This document shows, piece by piece, positions 1-11,767 of a DNA stretch of 64,000 bases. The notes under the pieces were generated by a model. The model was not told where the DNA came from, ran no database searches, and worked only from the letters and a program-made list of their open reading frames with translations. The position numbers and the translations under genes are program-made. Origin of the DNA: Podospora pseudoanserina (taxonomy: Eukaryota; Ascomycota; Sordariomycetes; Sordariales; Podosporaceae); assembly GCF_035222485.1 (NCBI RefSeq), contig NC_085925.1, positions 3,224,001-3,288,000 of the forward strand, read 5' to 3'. Each line of letters opens with the position of its first letter. The stretch's first letter is position 1.

Positions 1-1099
1 GTTGCCCCGGAGGCATGCGCTAGCGCACAAACCATGCAGCACCTTCAGTGCCCAGTCGAGATCGCATCTCAGCGTCCTCCAAACCACGTTTCGCACACGT
101 TTTTGTGGCGCACTACACCCGGAACTAGTGATTGCTTTTTACGAGCACGCTGCAGCATCATGTCACCACATGCTGGCCATCTTATCTCAGTCAGGCAGGT
201 GTCCAAGACAAGGAGACAAAGACTCGCCTGGCCATTTGACACTCGGACTTATACACAGCATTGCCAAGCCAGCCGGATGGTGCCAAGACTACGACGACGT
301 TTCTTGGAGATGCACGAACCATATTTCGAACGTCTGGAATTCCGCTCTGGCCTATCTCAACGCATGAAATGCCTCGGTGCTTACCTACCACATGGCACTC
401 AAACGCGCCCTTCCACTCCTTCACTGCTGCATCGGCCCCTCTTTTCCCGCCCGTCTTCTCCTCTCTGGGCTTCCCCCTTCCCCCCCGCGCGCAACAATGT
501 TTGACAGTTTCTGTCAAAGTCAAATAAGAGTCAGAGAAATGATCGGCCGAGTGGGCCCGCGGTCGGACAGGCGGAGGAATAGCCTAATGAAGGAGTGTTA
601 CATCCACTGCACTTTTGGCCTGCAGTGCTCTTCGAGAACCTGTCTCATGTCATCCGTTGAACCCTGCCACCAGCCGCCCGCAGAAAGAGAGCCTCTCGGT
701 GAAGATGCCGTTCCCAGCGAAGCTCCCCTTGGCCCGCACGTGGCCGGAGAGATACCCCGGGTTTTATCTGCTGCTTGGTTTGCTTGCTTGCCTGTGGATT
801 CCCGTTGGTTTTATATAACCCTCCGCGTCTGCAGTCTGGACCTCTAGACCTCTGGACCTCCTCCATCTGATGTCGACTGCCCGCTCACCAGTCACCAGAG
901 GCAAATTGCCAACGTTAAATCGACGTCACGCAGCATCCGAAATCGGGTAAGACGGGCGGCTGTGCTCCAGATTGACCTTGCCTCGCGGAGCACTTGGGTC
1001 ATCACAATGTCAAAATAACGACGGGCCTCGAACAAACCTTTTATCTTTCACCACCAACAAATAACCGCCGATTGAGGAGGAGCATCATCACCAGCAATC
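1..1099. other. Upstream region, no gene seen
   Basis: Short overlapping open frames occur here, but none has a recognisable domain or a supporting set of splice sites. The last few hundred bases are the presumed promoter and 5' UTR of the small Cys/His-repeat gene that starts at 1100. Pyrimidine-rich tracts around 410-490 look like ordinary fungal promoter or UTR sequence. Confidence 0.5.
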
Positions 1100-1540
1100 A
1101 TGGGACAAAAGCAATCCAGTGTGCCGGTGGGTCTTTGATCCGATATCTTCTTCTTCAATCTCCGCGCCCTCATGACTAACATTGTCTCTCAGGCAACCTT
1201 TTTCTGCCCCAACACGGGCGAGGAGCTTGAGAACCCTCTCGGCCTCTGCACCCACTGCCAGGCCGCCCACGACATCATCTGGCAGTCTGTCTTCATATGC
1301 CCCAATACAGGCTACAGAATAGACACTCTTTCTCGACGACCCGACAAAGAATGCCCCTCTTGCTTTCAGATGCACCAGCCATACAGCAAGCGAGTCTACA
1401 TCTGTCCAGTCACCGGCGCCCAAATCCCACACCCCAAAGAGACGGGCGGGAAATGCCAAAAGTGCAAACGTAGCCACGAAGACAACTCGACGCCCATGAC
1501 CAGCAAGGAGGCCGTGATGGCGAGGGGCCTGAGAGATTGA
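1100..1540 (+). CDS. Small Cys/His three-module protein, possibly N-myristoylated
   Basis: Two exons, 1100-1126 and 1193-1540, give 124 aa. The intron has a GTGGGT donor, a CTAAC branch at about 1176 and a CTCAG acceptor. The protein is three copies of one module, each C-P-x-T-G followed 10-20 residues later by C-x-x-C and a nearby His: CPNTG...CTHC..AH, CPNTG...CPSC...H and CPVTG...CQKC..SH. This pattern suggests three small zinc-binding units. The first exon encodes MGQKQSSVP, which fits the N-myristoylation pattern (Gly2, Ser6), so membrane attachment is plausible. I do not recognise the family. A second in-frame ATG at 1172 lies inside the intron and would give MTNIVSQ in place of the myristoylation sequence if the intron is retained. 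The repeats are directly visible; zinc binding and lipidation are inferred. Confidence 0.75.
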
Positions 1541-2672
1541 ATCAAATACGTCATCAATACCTCACTCCGGACCGTTGAGAGGGAAGTCGATCTGATGCCA
1601 ACACCCAAGCGCAGAGCTTATTTGTAATCAGAAGGCGACAGGACCCAGGATGAGACCTTTTTCTTTTGTTTTCTCCCGATACCCACTACTTTTCTATGTA
1701 CTTGTCAACATTCGTGTGTATTTTATTGGCATCTCTGGAAACGATATTCGGGAGCAGTTGTGCACGATACCCTCAGGATGACCGTTTCTTTTTGGGAAAT
1801 GAAATTGGATACTTGTTCTCATCTTTTTGGCCCTGGAACAGTCAGTGTGAACTGTCGCTAGTCGGATTTACTGCCGATGCTTTGGAATGCTCTGGCCGCA
1901 CTGTTGACGAGCACGAAGGCCGGACGTGTTACGATACACTGACAACCGAGTGGGCAGCGTCTTATATTTGAATGCAACATGCCACTGCCATCAGCTTTCA
2001 GGTTCAGAGGTCATGCAGGTCCAGCCTGGTCAGGGCATAATATGGAGACCAAATCGCTCGAGTCAAGCGACAGAATGCAACCTCGATATTAGCCTGCCTT
2101 CTTGCTACTCGACAAAACGGATCCCTCCGATATTGCTTTCGGCGGGAATCGTTTAGCCATAAATTCTACCTCGCACCAACCTCCGCAACATACCCATATG
2201 CGAGCCAATGCCGTAACGTCGTGCTATATTTATATCCCGTCTTCACCCCGATACCCTCTGCCGAGCAAGAGGCAGCCCAGCCCGGGGCCGTTACCAAACA
2301 CTGAGCTGACAATTCGTAAAGTGCAAGCAGACCATCAACGCTGGTAACCATGGGTATCTGTCGGTGCGGTGCAACATGTCGATTTCGCGGGTGGCTGATG
2401 ATGGTACAGCTCCGGTAAGATGGCCGGAACCCGGTGGTCTGCAGGTTGAACCCGGATATGCTATAAGACTGGACGATCAGCTTCTTATTGTCTCACATAA
2501 GTGAGTTCTTCACCTACCACATCCCGCTCCCAACCCGGTAGATCAATTCCGGCCCTTTGGAACTCGTTTGCCAAGGTATCCATGTAAGTGCAAAATGTCG
2601 ATCGTATGCTGTAGGGGTTCCCACCGTTCACTAACAATGAAACGCGGCTTCTCGACCGTAGTCAGACGTGCA
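1541..2672. other. Intergenic: 3' flank and promoter, probable 5' UTR intron
   Basis: No convincing gene. The right end is the leader of the LysM/chitin-binding gene. A strong donor (GTAAGT at 2584), a CTAAC at 2631 and an acceptor TAG ending at 2661 suggest a 5' UTR intron of about 78 nt just before the start codon at 2673. An in-frame extension upstream is open but begins at a non-ATG codon. Confidence 0.5.
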
Positions 2673-4138
2673 ATGCTTTCTACGGCGATCTTCAGGGGCC
2701 TCCTGGTCTCTGCTCTGGCTGTTGCGGGGGCTTCGGCAGAATGTACTCGATTCATCGAGGCCTATGAGGGAGACACATGTGCCATCCTGGCTGAGATCGC
2801 CGGCATCACCGTGACTCAGTTCCTCCGGTCCAATCCTTCAGTCACGAGCTGTTCGCAGCTGGTTACTGGTGGTTTATATTGCATCGAAGGAATTGCCGAC
2901 AGTGGCCCTACAGCCTCGGCATCACGGACGACATCTGCTGCCCCTACCTCTTCTTCTCCGGTGCGCCTCACCGTCAGCCAGGATGGCACTTGTGGCTCGG
3001 GCGTGACCTGCACCGGATCGAGCTTCGGAAACTGCTGCTCGCAATTTGGCTTTTGCGGTAGTTCGGCTGATTACTGCTTGTCAGATGGCTGCCAAAGAGG
3101 TTTTGGCTCTTGCGGTGCCGGCGCTATCTCTTCTGCCAGCAGTGCTCCCATCACGCCGGGGCCTACCGCTTCAGTCACTGTCACTGTCACGTCCGTTGTA
3201 GCTGTCACCCGCACTTCGATCGTCTCCCAGACCAACACAGCTACTGTTACGACCACTGTACCACAGACGGTCGTTGCTACCAGGACCATCACCAACACCG
3301 TTCCGGCCACGGCCTTTACAACCCAGACAGTTCGCGTCACCTCCACCACTACTCTCACCACTGGTGCCACCGCCATTGTGACCCGAACGGTCGACCTCAC
3401 CTTGACTAGCATCGTAACACGCACAGCCACAGTCCCAGTCACCGCCACGCTAACAACAGTCATTACCAACCTGGTGGAGGTCACCGTCACGTCGACCAGA
3501 TCCTCCACGACCACGACAACAACCACGAGAACAGTTCAGACTGTCGTACCGGTAACGCAGACACTGACAACTATTCTAACCAGTGTCTCAGTCTCGACCA
3601 GGGTGTTGACCAGCACGGCAATCGTCACAAGCGGGACATGCGGAACGCCGACGACAAGGGCGCCGGCTACGACGACAACCCCGAGTGGAAGTCGGCCAAC
3701 GCTACCCGGAACACCCAGTAACTGTGAGTGAAATGAGAAACTCAGGCAGGATGAGACATGGATTTCTTTGGCTTGGCGTGAGGAAGATGCTCCTGAAAAA
3801 ACGCCTACTGACCACCTGCTCTTCGGCATTATCATAGGCAAGAACTTGGCCGTCATTACCCAGAACGACACTTGCCGCAGCTTGGCCTCGAGGGCGAATT
3901 TGACACTGCTTCAGTTGTATGTTCCCCCTGTTTTGCGGATCAAAAGAAAGAGCAAACAGGCTAATGACAGTAAAACAGCTACGACCTCAACCCATCCGTA
4001 AGTCGCGAACCCTTAGGTGGCGAAGATGACCTCAACCGCTACTGTACACCCGAATTCATCGACCTCTTGCTGAGCGGCCTCTGTCAGATCAACTGTGACC
4101 AATTGTGGGAGGGGTATTATGTGTGCGTGGGGAGATAA
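2673..4138 (+). CDS. Secreted LysM / chitin-binding type 1 protein with Thr/Val stalk
   Basis: Three exons, 2673-3723, 3838-3916 and 3979-4138, give 429 aa. Residues 1-22 are a clear signal peptide ending ASA/EC. A LysM-like domain follows (about 24-72, with YEGDTC and FLRSNPSV). A hevein-type chitin-binding domain covers about 104-148, with the compact Cys pattern CC-SQFGFCG-S--YC. About 200 residues of Thr/Val/Ser-rich repeats then form a likely O-mannosylated stalk. The two small 3' exons encode a second LysM-like domain (AVITQNDTC...LQFYDLNPSV) with four more Cys. LysM and hevein domains bind chitin oligomers, so a cell-wall or effector-like role is likely. I see no GPI signal. The start was chosen because it begins the signal peptide; an intron probably lies just upstream. 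The 3' exons rest on splice signals plus the recovered LysM motif. Confidence 0.85.
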
Positions 4139-4335
4139 GTAGACCAAGTCCCAGACCGGGGGCGGGGGGGAGAATAGCGGGGGTGTCTTGGATTTGATAA
4201 AATATGATGGGTGAATTTATGCGACCATATGACCACGGATATGATAACCAAGTTGTGATGTATACAAAACCTCACCTCCCAATCCCAAACGCCTCGCTAT
4301 AACACAGATCCAAACCTTCAATATTCATGCCATGG

Positions 4336-5885
4336 TCACCCCGTCAAAACAGGCGAAGTCGACACCCTCCCCACATACTCCCAACTCCTCGGCCTCCCGC
4401 TCGAAAACCGCCACTCATGGATATTGCCATTCACCATGCCAAACACCCTCTTTTCCGGATTCCCAGTGATAGCAGTAAACCGCACCTCGCCCTTCTGATC
4501 CCCCAACCCAGCCGGATCATCCTCCTCTCTCGCCAACGTCCATTTGTTTCCGGTCAACCCATCCAACGTCCTCACCCCGAGCCTCCTCCCCCCATCCTCC
4601 AACGTCACAATCATCTGATTCACCAAGTCGTACGAAAACGCCGCCATGTTATGCGAAGCCGGAGTAGAGGGCATGTCCCCCAATGAATCACTCTCTGTTC
4701 AATGTCAGCTTTCCCTCTCAACCCAATCAGTCCACCAGAAAAAGAAATAATAAAAAATCACTCACCCTCCCCAAAACCCCCGACCATCTCCTTCCCCGCC
4801 GTCCACCCCTTTAATTCCCTCCCCCCCTCAGGCACAAACACCACCCTCCAATAAATATCACTAACATTAAACCCCCCCTCCCCACCAGCCCTCACCAAAC
4901 TCACCAGCCCCAGTTCCGTCCCCTCCCTCCCCTTGCCCACCTCAAACCCCCTCATAACCTTCATGTTGAAAACCCTCACCGTTCCCTCTCCGTCTTGATA
5001 ACCAACCGCACTAGGCGGAAAAAACCATTTACAATCCTCCCCCGTCCCGCACTGCGGTCTCAAAACCTGAAAGTTTTTGTTTTCCTTCCCCACCGTCAGT
5101 ATAGCATCCCCCTGCCCCACACCACCATGTCGCCAGTTCTTCATGGTAACATCCGAAGTGACGAATTGGTGGAGGACGTGATCGGTGGTGAGGACCATGA
5201 CGCCGGCTTGAAAGGCTGGGTTGGTGTACACGTATGCTGAGATGGGTGTGCCGGGCAGGAGGTCGTAGGTTGAGGGGAGGAGGGCGGAGAGGGAGTATGT
5301 TGTCCAGATGCGGGCGGTGGAGTTCCAGATGGACACCAAAAGGGAGTTGGAGGGGGGTGGGAGTTGGGAGTAGACGTGGAGGTGGACGATGCTTGTTTTG
5401 GGGTCGGTGTAGTTTGCTGAGGCGAGGGAGGAGAGGGGGGAGATGTTGGAGGGGAGGGCGGTGAGGTTGATGGAGGGTTGGGATGGTGGTGGTGCTGGTG
5501 GGGAGTTGTCGGTGGCGTTGGGGGAGAGGGAGTCGTCAATGTTGATCTCTTGGGAGGAAGGGGATTTTCGTTGGGAGATTGTCACGCCGAGGGCTATGCC
5601 CACGATGGCACCAATGAGAATGACCGCGCCGATTATGGACAGAATGAAAATGGGTTTTCGCTTCAGGCCGAGGATGCGTCGTTCTGGAGGTTCTTTGGCC
5701 GAGGTTGTGTCGATGCTGCTTTCGAGGTTTTGAACATTGGCGTAGGCAAGGTATTTGGCCGTCTCTCCTCTTCGCTCGACCGCCTGGGGAGCATCCTCCG
5801 CGACTACCTCGGGGAAGTCATGCTGTCGGTGAACCGCCTCGGGCAGATCGGAGTACTGGAGATTTGGCAGCGCCATTGCCATCAT
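4336..5885 (-). CDS. Type II membrane protein, possible fucose-lectin-like propeller
   Basis: Two exons, 5885-4766 and 4694-4336 (minus), give 492 aa. The intron has a GTGAGT donor and a CAG acceptor and joins in frame. The N-terminal ~75 residues are hydrophilic. One strong membrane segment follows (IFILSIIGAVILIGAIVGIALGV), then a Ser/Pro/Asn-rich linker, then ~320 residues with repeated W-containing strands such as IWNSTARIWTTYSLS, YWRVVFVPEG, NKWTLAREEDDPAG and IHEWRFSSG. Basic residues before the membrane segment and the lack of a signal peptide suggest a type II topology with the large domain outside. The repeat rhythm resembles fungal fucose-specific lectin-like beta-propellers found on type II anchors, but this is a fold-level impression. 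The first of two adjacent ATGs is used as the start. Confidence 0.75.
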
Positions 5886-6487
5886 CAATTAATTCTCCGT
5901 CTTTCCAGGCCATGTGCGGGAAAGAATGAGGGTGAAACTGATCAGACCAGACGGAAAAGAGAAGCTGGGGGAGAGAAAAAAAAGATCAGCGACCGACCCT
6001 CCACCAGAATTATTCCCTGTTTTGTGTGATGTTGATCCTCTCCCAAACCCTTGGACGGACCCCCAAAGCAAACAACAGTACAACATAGAAAAACGCCAAC
6101 CAACGGAGAAGCGCGTTTGCTTGCCTCGGCAGCCGCTTCCGCGCCCCGTCAATGCAGGCTTGGGCTGAGAGGAATAGAGGGGCCGCGCTTCTCATGGCCT
6201 TGTGGTTGGCCGCTTATCGTAGTGATCTCCTGCCAAGACATGTCCCAGTGAGGCGCGGCTACCAATGTCCACGTTGTCTTGCTCTACAGACCATTTCCAC
6301 GACCCCCCCCTCCCCACTGGGTATGTCCTGTTGTACAGACCTCGTGCCGGATACCGATCACTCATCATTTCCCCAAGGGCCATGCATACAGGTGAAACAG
6401 TTGGTGGCAACTAATACGCTGGAAAACGACACCATATATGTACACATAACCCCTCCAACACCCAGTTACACACGAAGGAAGGTTTTC
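5886..6487. other. Intergenic, no gene seen
   Basis: Promoter of the minus-strand membrane protein on its left side and 3' flank of the P450 on its right. Open frames here are short and mutually overlapping and show no domain. Confidence 0.5.
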
Positions 6488-8199
6488 CTAAGCCTTCTTG
6501 ATAAACACCTCCAATCCTGATTGCACCACAAAGAAAGACGCATTGGCCTTGAGCAGTTGGCCCGGGTGCGCCAGCTCAAACCTGTAGTCCCTCAACAACC
6601 GTGGAATCACCTTGTTGATTTCCAGAAGCGCCAAGTTCCGCCCAATACACAGATGGCTTCCACCCCCAAACTATCGAGAATAAAACATCAGCATCTCCCA
6701 GCGCACAATACGGACCAAAAAAAAAACGGGTGCTTACCTGAAACATATACCTCTCCATCTTCTTCGCCCTCTCCTCGTCCTCCAACCACCGCTCAGGTCT
6801 GAAATCGTCTGCATCTTGCCCAAACGTCTCCTTATCACGATGTAGCACCCACCCGTTCGCCGCGATGGTGGTGCCTCCAGGGAAGAAATGTCCATCCAGC
6901 TCCGCACCCTCAGGCGGGACCAATCTCGTGATGTTGAGCCCCACCGCCGGCCTCACCCTCATCGCTTCCTTGAGACAGGCCTGCAAGTAATCCAAACTCT
7001 GCGACTGATTCCAGGTGATATTCCCCTCGGCCGGGATAACCCCCGTGTTCACCGCGTCCTCAATCTCCCTCAGCAACGCCTGGTAAACCGGCTTCGAATC
7101 CAAAATATGCCAAAAGAAGCTCTGCATCGTCGACGCCGTCGAGTCCGATCCCGCAAAGCTATTTCACCATCGAATTAGCAATCTTTCCACAAATCCTCCC
7201 ACAAGGAGAGACTTACATAGCCCCATGAGCCACAGCAAAAACATCCCCCACCCCAAACCTCTCCTTATCTCTCAAATGCCCCTGTATCAAACTAGCCATC
7301 AAATCCCTCCTCCCATCCACCCCAACCCCGCCCCTCAACCCACCTCCCCTATCCTTATCAAACGGCTGCCGCCTCCCCATCTCCTCCAGCGCCATCCTCG
7401 TAATCAACGCATTCTTGGTACTCAACCAAGGCACAAACTGCCAAAGCGGATTCCTCCGCAACAAAAAATCCAACTCCGGAACCTGCCCCACAATCCCATT
7501 ATACGTCTGACTGTTATCAATCGTCTTGATCGCGTTGTCCACATCCCTCCCCTCTTTCAAAAACCCAAACGACCTCGAAAACGCCACCTCCCCCAGCACA
7601 TCAAACGCAAAATAGTGCAGATAATCCCCCAAATCAAACTCTCCATCGGGCGACGACTCGATATGGTTGTTGATTTTCGTCGCCAAGAGCTCGATGGTAT
7701 CGTCGATAAACGGCGACAGCTGCTGCATCGCCGCCATGCTGTACGGCACGTTCGCCACCCGCTTCTTCATAGCGTGGACGTCCTCCCTCGTTTCGGTGAA
7801 AATATCAGGGTTCTCCGGCGGGGGGAAGACCCCGTAGAAATCCGTCTTGAAAAATCTCTTCCCTGCTGACAGGAGCGTCCTCGCCGCCTCGGGGGACGAG
7901 ACCGAGACTTCGTTTGGTGCAATGCGAACGACGGGGCCGTATTTCCGGTGGAGGTCGATATGTTCAAGATGGGTCCGGCCCGAGGCGACAGATTTCACTT
8001 TCCAGAGCCGGGAGATGGATGCCAGGACGGGACCGGGGTACTTCCGCAGGGGGGAGGCATATCTCTTGACGAGGGCGCGGAGGAAGAGGAAGGAGAGGGT
8101 GAGGAGGAGGTAGTGCGCTGTGAGAAAGGTGGTGATGGTGTGGAGGAGGTTTGCTGGCGCGAGGCCGGTCAAGTCTTCGTCGGGTTTGAGGACACCCAT
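6488..8199 (-). CDS. Cytochrome P450 monooxygenase
   Basis: Three exons, 8199-7217, 7158-6738 and 6670-6488 (minus), give 528 aa, normal for a microsomal fungal P450. An N-terminal membrane anchor (about residues 28-45) is followed by the proline hinge (KYPGPVLASISRLWK). The I-helix oxygen-binding motif AGSDST spans the first splice junction (residues 330-335). The K-helix ExxR lies in KEAMRVRP, then FRPERW, and the haem loop FGGGSHLCIGRN places the axial Cys at 476. All catalytic landmarks are present, so the enzyme looks functional. Overall it resembles the pisatin-demethylase-like E-class group I P450s of fungi. The substrate cannot be read from sequence, and no biosynthetic backbone gene lies next to it. 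Confidence 0.93.
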
Positions 8200-9601
8200 T
8201 GTTTAGGTGGGGGGCTGGTGTTGAAACCCCCGACCAAAATGCGGGAATGTTTCCTGTTGTTTGATGGGAAATAACTGAACCAAGGTGCAACTGTTGAAGT
8301 TGTCTGGCTCAGTCAGGGGGTTATATGTCTTGAAGGCGTAGAAAACGCATACGAGAGCCCGACTTGTGGAAACCGAGGAAGCGGTTTTCCAGCAGACATA
8401 TTATGTGATAGTAGTCCCAGAAAAGGAAACCCCCAGCTATAAGGCAACTCAATCTCTCTCAACCGGCCGCCGCTGAGGAGGGGAGAGGGGGGGCCGTCAT
8501 CTGCCGATCTACCCATCGGTCATGGACACTTGATGCCAAGCCCCGGTTGAAGGCCAGCCACAGCCAACGACAGACATCTGGACCTTCATCAACTCCAGCA
8601 TGATGATTGGTTGGTCGAGTGGTGTCCGAGGAGGGTGAGCTGGTGGATGCGTGAACGGACGGCTCCAATCAGTGGCTCGTTCGGTCGGACGTTAAAATAG
8701 AGTGCGAGGAAAACCTGGGGATTGCGGAGACGGTTATGGGGCACTTTGCCCATGGCCGAGCAGCTAGTGAGTGTGGAGTAAGTGAGTGGTGAACGACTGG
8801 CATTGAATCTGTTACGATTGGGTAGTCCCATTCCTTTCCAACCCCTCAGAACCTACAGGTAAACAACCGACAGATCCATGGTTGAATGGAGAACAAATCC
8901 TGACTCTGTTTGGGCGTGCAAAACGGGCGTCCCAAAGCCAGGATCAATACCACCCCACGGTCCCGAACATACCCGCTATCAACCACTCTTCGATCCAAGC
9001 CGTGTCCCGGATGGAGGGACCGCAATAAACCAAAGAAACATGGTTCGGGCATCCCACGTGTTCCATTGGCGTCGGTGAATAGTAGCAAATGGCTGTCGCT
9101 GGGCTGGATGCGGAGAAGATTACGAGAGCATTATCAGTGCACTTTTGGCCGTCGGCAGTTGATTTGGGAATCCTGAGGCGTCAGGCTAAAGCGCGTGACC
9201 ATCCACCTGGGAAAGCTTGGTCAGGCTATCAAGTGTCCAGAGCGGGGCAACACCACTGTCTTTTCCGAAGTGCGAAGTGATAAATATTGGGGTAAAATGC
9301 GATCCTTGGTTGGAGACAGCAGCCAAGATGGATTAGCAAAGGCAGTCCACCAGGTGACAGGTGCAGGACGATAAGCAGTGATCAACTGGATAAACCCAGA
9401 CACAGATAGCACAACAACATCAGATTACTGAACCATCATCAGCTATCAACACAAAGCCCATCTATTTGCCTCGAGGCACCCATCGCGCACCGTCTCAACT
9501 GTAGCCTGCTAGTTTAATGCCCAAATGACTCCAAAACTCCAAGCAATGATTCACCAGTGACATGAACATAGCCCCCAAATTTCACCCTTGGTATCCCTGA
9601 A
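8200..9601. other. Intergenic, no gene seen
   Basis: About 1.4 kb between the P450 start and the stop of the ribosome-biogenesis gene, both minus strand. It holds the P450 promoter and the downstream flank of the CIC1-like gene. Only short frames without domains are present. Confidence 0.5.
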
Positions 9602-10959
9602 TTAGACCTCCACCGCCTTCTTGGCCGACGCCTTCTGCTTCTTCAACCTCGCTTTCCTTTCCGCAATCTCCTTGTCGAGCTTCTCGTCGTTGCTCTCCGG
9701 CAGCACCTTCTTGGCCTTCTTCTTTGGCCTGTCCTCCTTGGCAACCGGTGCCTCCTCGGCAGCCGGCTCAGGCTCGGCATCCAACGACTTGCGCTTCTTG
9801 CCAATGTTGGGCTTCTCGCCCTTGATGAGCTTCTGTTCCCTCTTGCCGGGGAGAGCGCTGGACCCCTCCTGGCCGTTGGGAACAACCTTGCTCTCGTCCA
9901 ACCACAACTCGTCCGTCTGGTATACGGGAAGGGCAGCCGTCTCTGGGCCCTTGACGTAAAAGCTGCGGACGTTGCTCCACTTCTGTGGCACAAATCTCTC
10001 GACCAGCTCCTTGACCACCACGGTGATGTTCTCGGCGATCTTCTCAGGCTCCCACCCAGCGTATCCAACCTTGATGGCGGTGTTGGTAGAGGGGGTAAGA
10101 TGCACCAGCGCGGCACCGATGGCCTTCTCGACCTCCTTGACAATCTCGGCGGTGGGACGGGCGTTGGCATTCTCGGTGGGGTCGCGCTTGTTCTTCTTGA
10201 CCATGAACCCCTTGGGAACAGCAACACGCTTGCCGTCAACCTTCTCGCGCTGGGCCATCAGCACCACAGGAATGGGGCGCTTGGTGGTGGTCTTGAAAAA
10301 CGTCTTGCCGAGCGCCTTGGGGAGGCGGTTGATGATTCTATCGTCGGCAAGGAAAACATCGTGCTCGCTGAACAGCTTGCGTTGGGCCTCGTACGCCTTG
10401 AACTTGGCTTTCAAGTGGGTGAGATCGATGACTCTGCCAATCTTCTTGCGAAGCTCCTCGGGGAACTCATCGGCGACGGCGTTCTTGTAGTATCTCTGGG
10501 GATCGGCTGTGATGAGGCAGACGCTGATCTCTTCGCTGGTGTTCAGGGGGTTGGGGAGAGCAATCTTTCCTGGCTGAAGGCCTGGGAACTGTTAGCGCCT
10601 GTCGGCCATAGAACCAAGAGTGAGTGAATCATCGACGCTTGGTGCAAGCGTCGGCTTGACTCGCGATGGCCGAAAGCCTCCTTTGAGGCCACTCATGCCA
10701 TTGACGGGGCGTGCTCAAGGGATAAAGACATACGGTTGTTCTCGTGAATGTGGTTCTTTGTGGTGAGAGTGAGCCAGACGGGAGTCTCGGCGACGGTGGT
10801 TTCGGCATCAGCGAGGAGGTTTTGCTTTCCGTCCTTGGGCGGGGCGGCGGCGGCCTTCTTGATGTGGGCAACAAGCGCCTTGCAGGCCTTAAGGGTCTGG
10901 TCAGGGTTGACAGGGACCGTGGTCTCGGCCGTCTTGGTGACAGCAGCGGAGGGCGACAT
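9602..10959 (-). CDS. CIC1: Ribosomal L1-domain ribosome-biogenesis factor (CIC1/UTP30-like)
   Basis: Two exons, 10959-10734 and 10581-9602 (minus), give 401 aa. The spliced protein carries an L1p/L10e-type domain from about residue 20 to 290. The conserved core includes NRLQPGKIALPNPL across the splice junction, FKAYEAQRKLFSEHDVFLADDRI and LPKALGKTFF. A Lys/Glu/Ala-rich basic tail with nuclear-localisation-like clusters (KKKAKK) follows. This matches the CIC1 (NSA3)/UTP30 family, which acts in the nucleolus on pre-60S or pre-90S particles. CIC1 is preferred over UTP30 because of the position of the LADD motif and the length, but the two are hard to separate by eye. The intron is 152 nt with a GCTAAC branch. 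A housekeeping gene. Confidence 0.88.
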
Positions 10960-11767
10960 TGTGAGGTGATGATATGGACAGCGGCAAGAAGGTTGTCGTC
11001 GGTCGTCGCAATCCAGGTCGGCTTCTGTCTCTTGCGACGGCGATAACTTTTTTCTGGGTCCTCCAAGAATTTTTGGCGGTCGGAGGGCAGGATTTTCCGC
11101 TTATCTTATCAGCGAGATCTGTGCCTGCCGGGACACCCCTGCTCAGCCCAAGAATAAGGTAGGTGGGGCTGATGTGGGGCGTTCGTTGTGGTTGCTTGCA
11201 GCTGTTGTTCCAGATCTCTGGTTCTTCAGGTGCTTCCGTCCAGATGACGATCCAAGAAATCTCATGATTGGTTCTGTTTGTTTACTTACTTTTCCATCGC
11301 ACGAGGCACTTCAAGAACTGTTCCTAAGACGATTTATCCATTTGCATCTTCTATTCGAGGCCATTTTCTTCAAACATACAAATAATACATACATCACCCT
11401 AAAAGCATTCCGTCCATTTCGTTCCCTTAGCACCTCCTCATCGTCCTTGTCCTCTTCCCCCATCGTCAAGCCAGATGACGACGCCAATCCGTCAACGAAG
11501 CCATCAACCATCACCCCTACGATAAAAAACCAAATTGTACATGGAAACAAAACGCCTTGCGCTATGCGAATATCCTGGAGCAAATACAGCGCTACAAAGC
11601 GACGACCCCTAATATGAGACAGACGAAGAAATGGGGTATGGGGGTATGTGAACAAGGTGTTTCCGTTTTCCGTCGCAACAAGAACTCCGCCACCGCCGCC
11701 GATAGCCGATACGAGAGAAACCATGGATCAAAAAGGTGAAATAATGTGACATATTGTAGTGAATAGT
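10960..11767. other. Intergenic, no gene seen
   Basis: Promoter of the CIC1-like gene and 3' flank of the TOS4-like gene. No frame with a domain. Confidence 0.5.

Noticed and set aside
3071-3526. 151-codon minus frame rich in Val and Thr
   Set aside because: It is the antisense image of the Thr/Val stalk of the chitin-binding protein.
7225-7869. 214-codon plus frame
   Set aside because: Antisense to the P450; Pro/His-rich with no domain.
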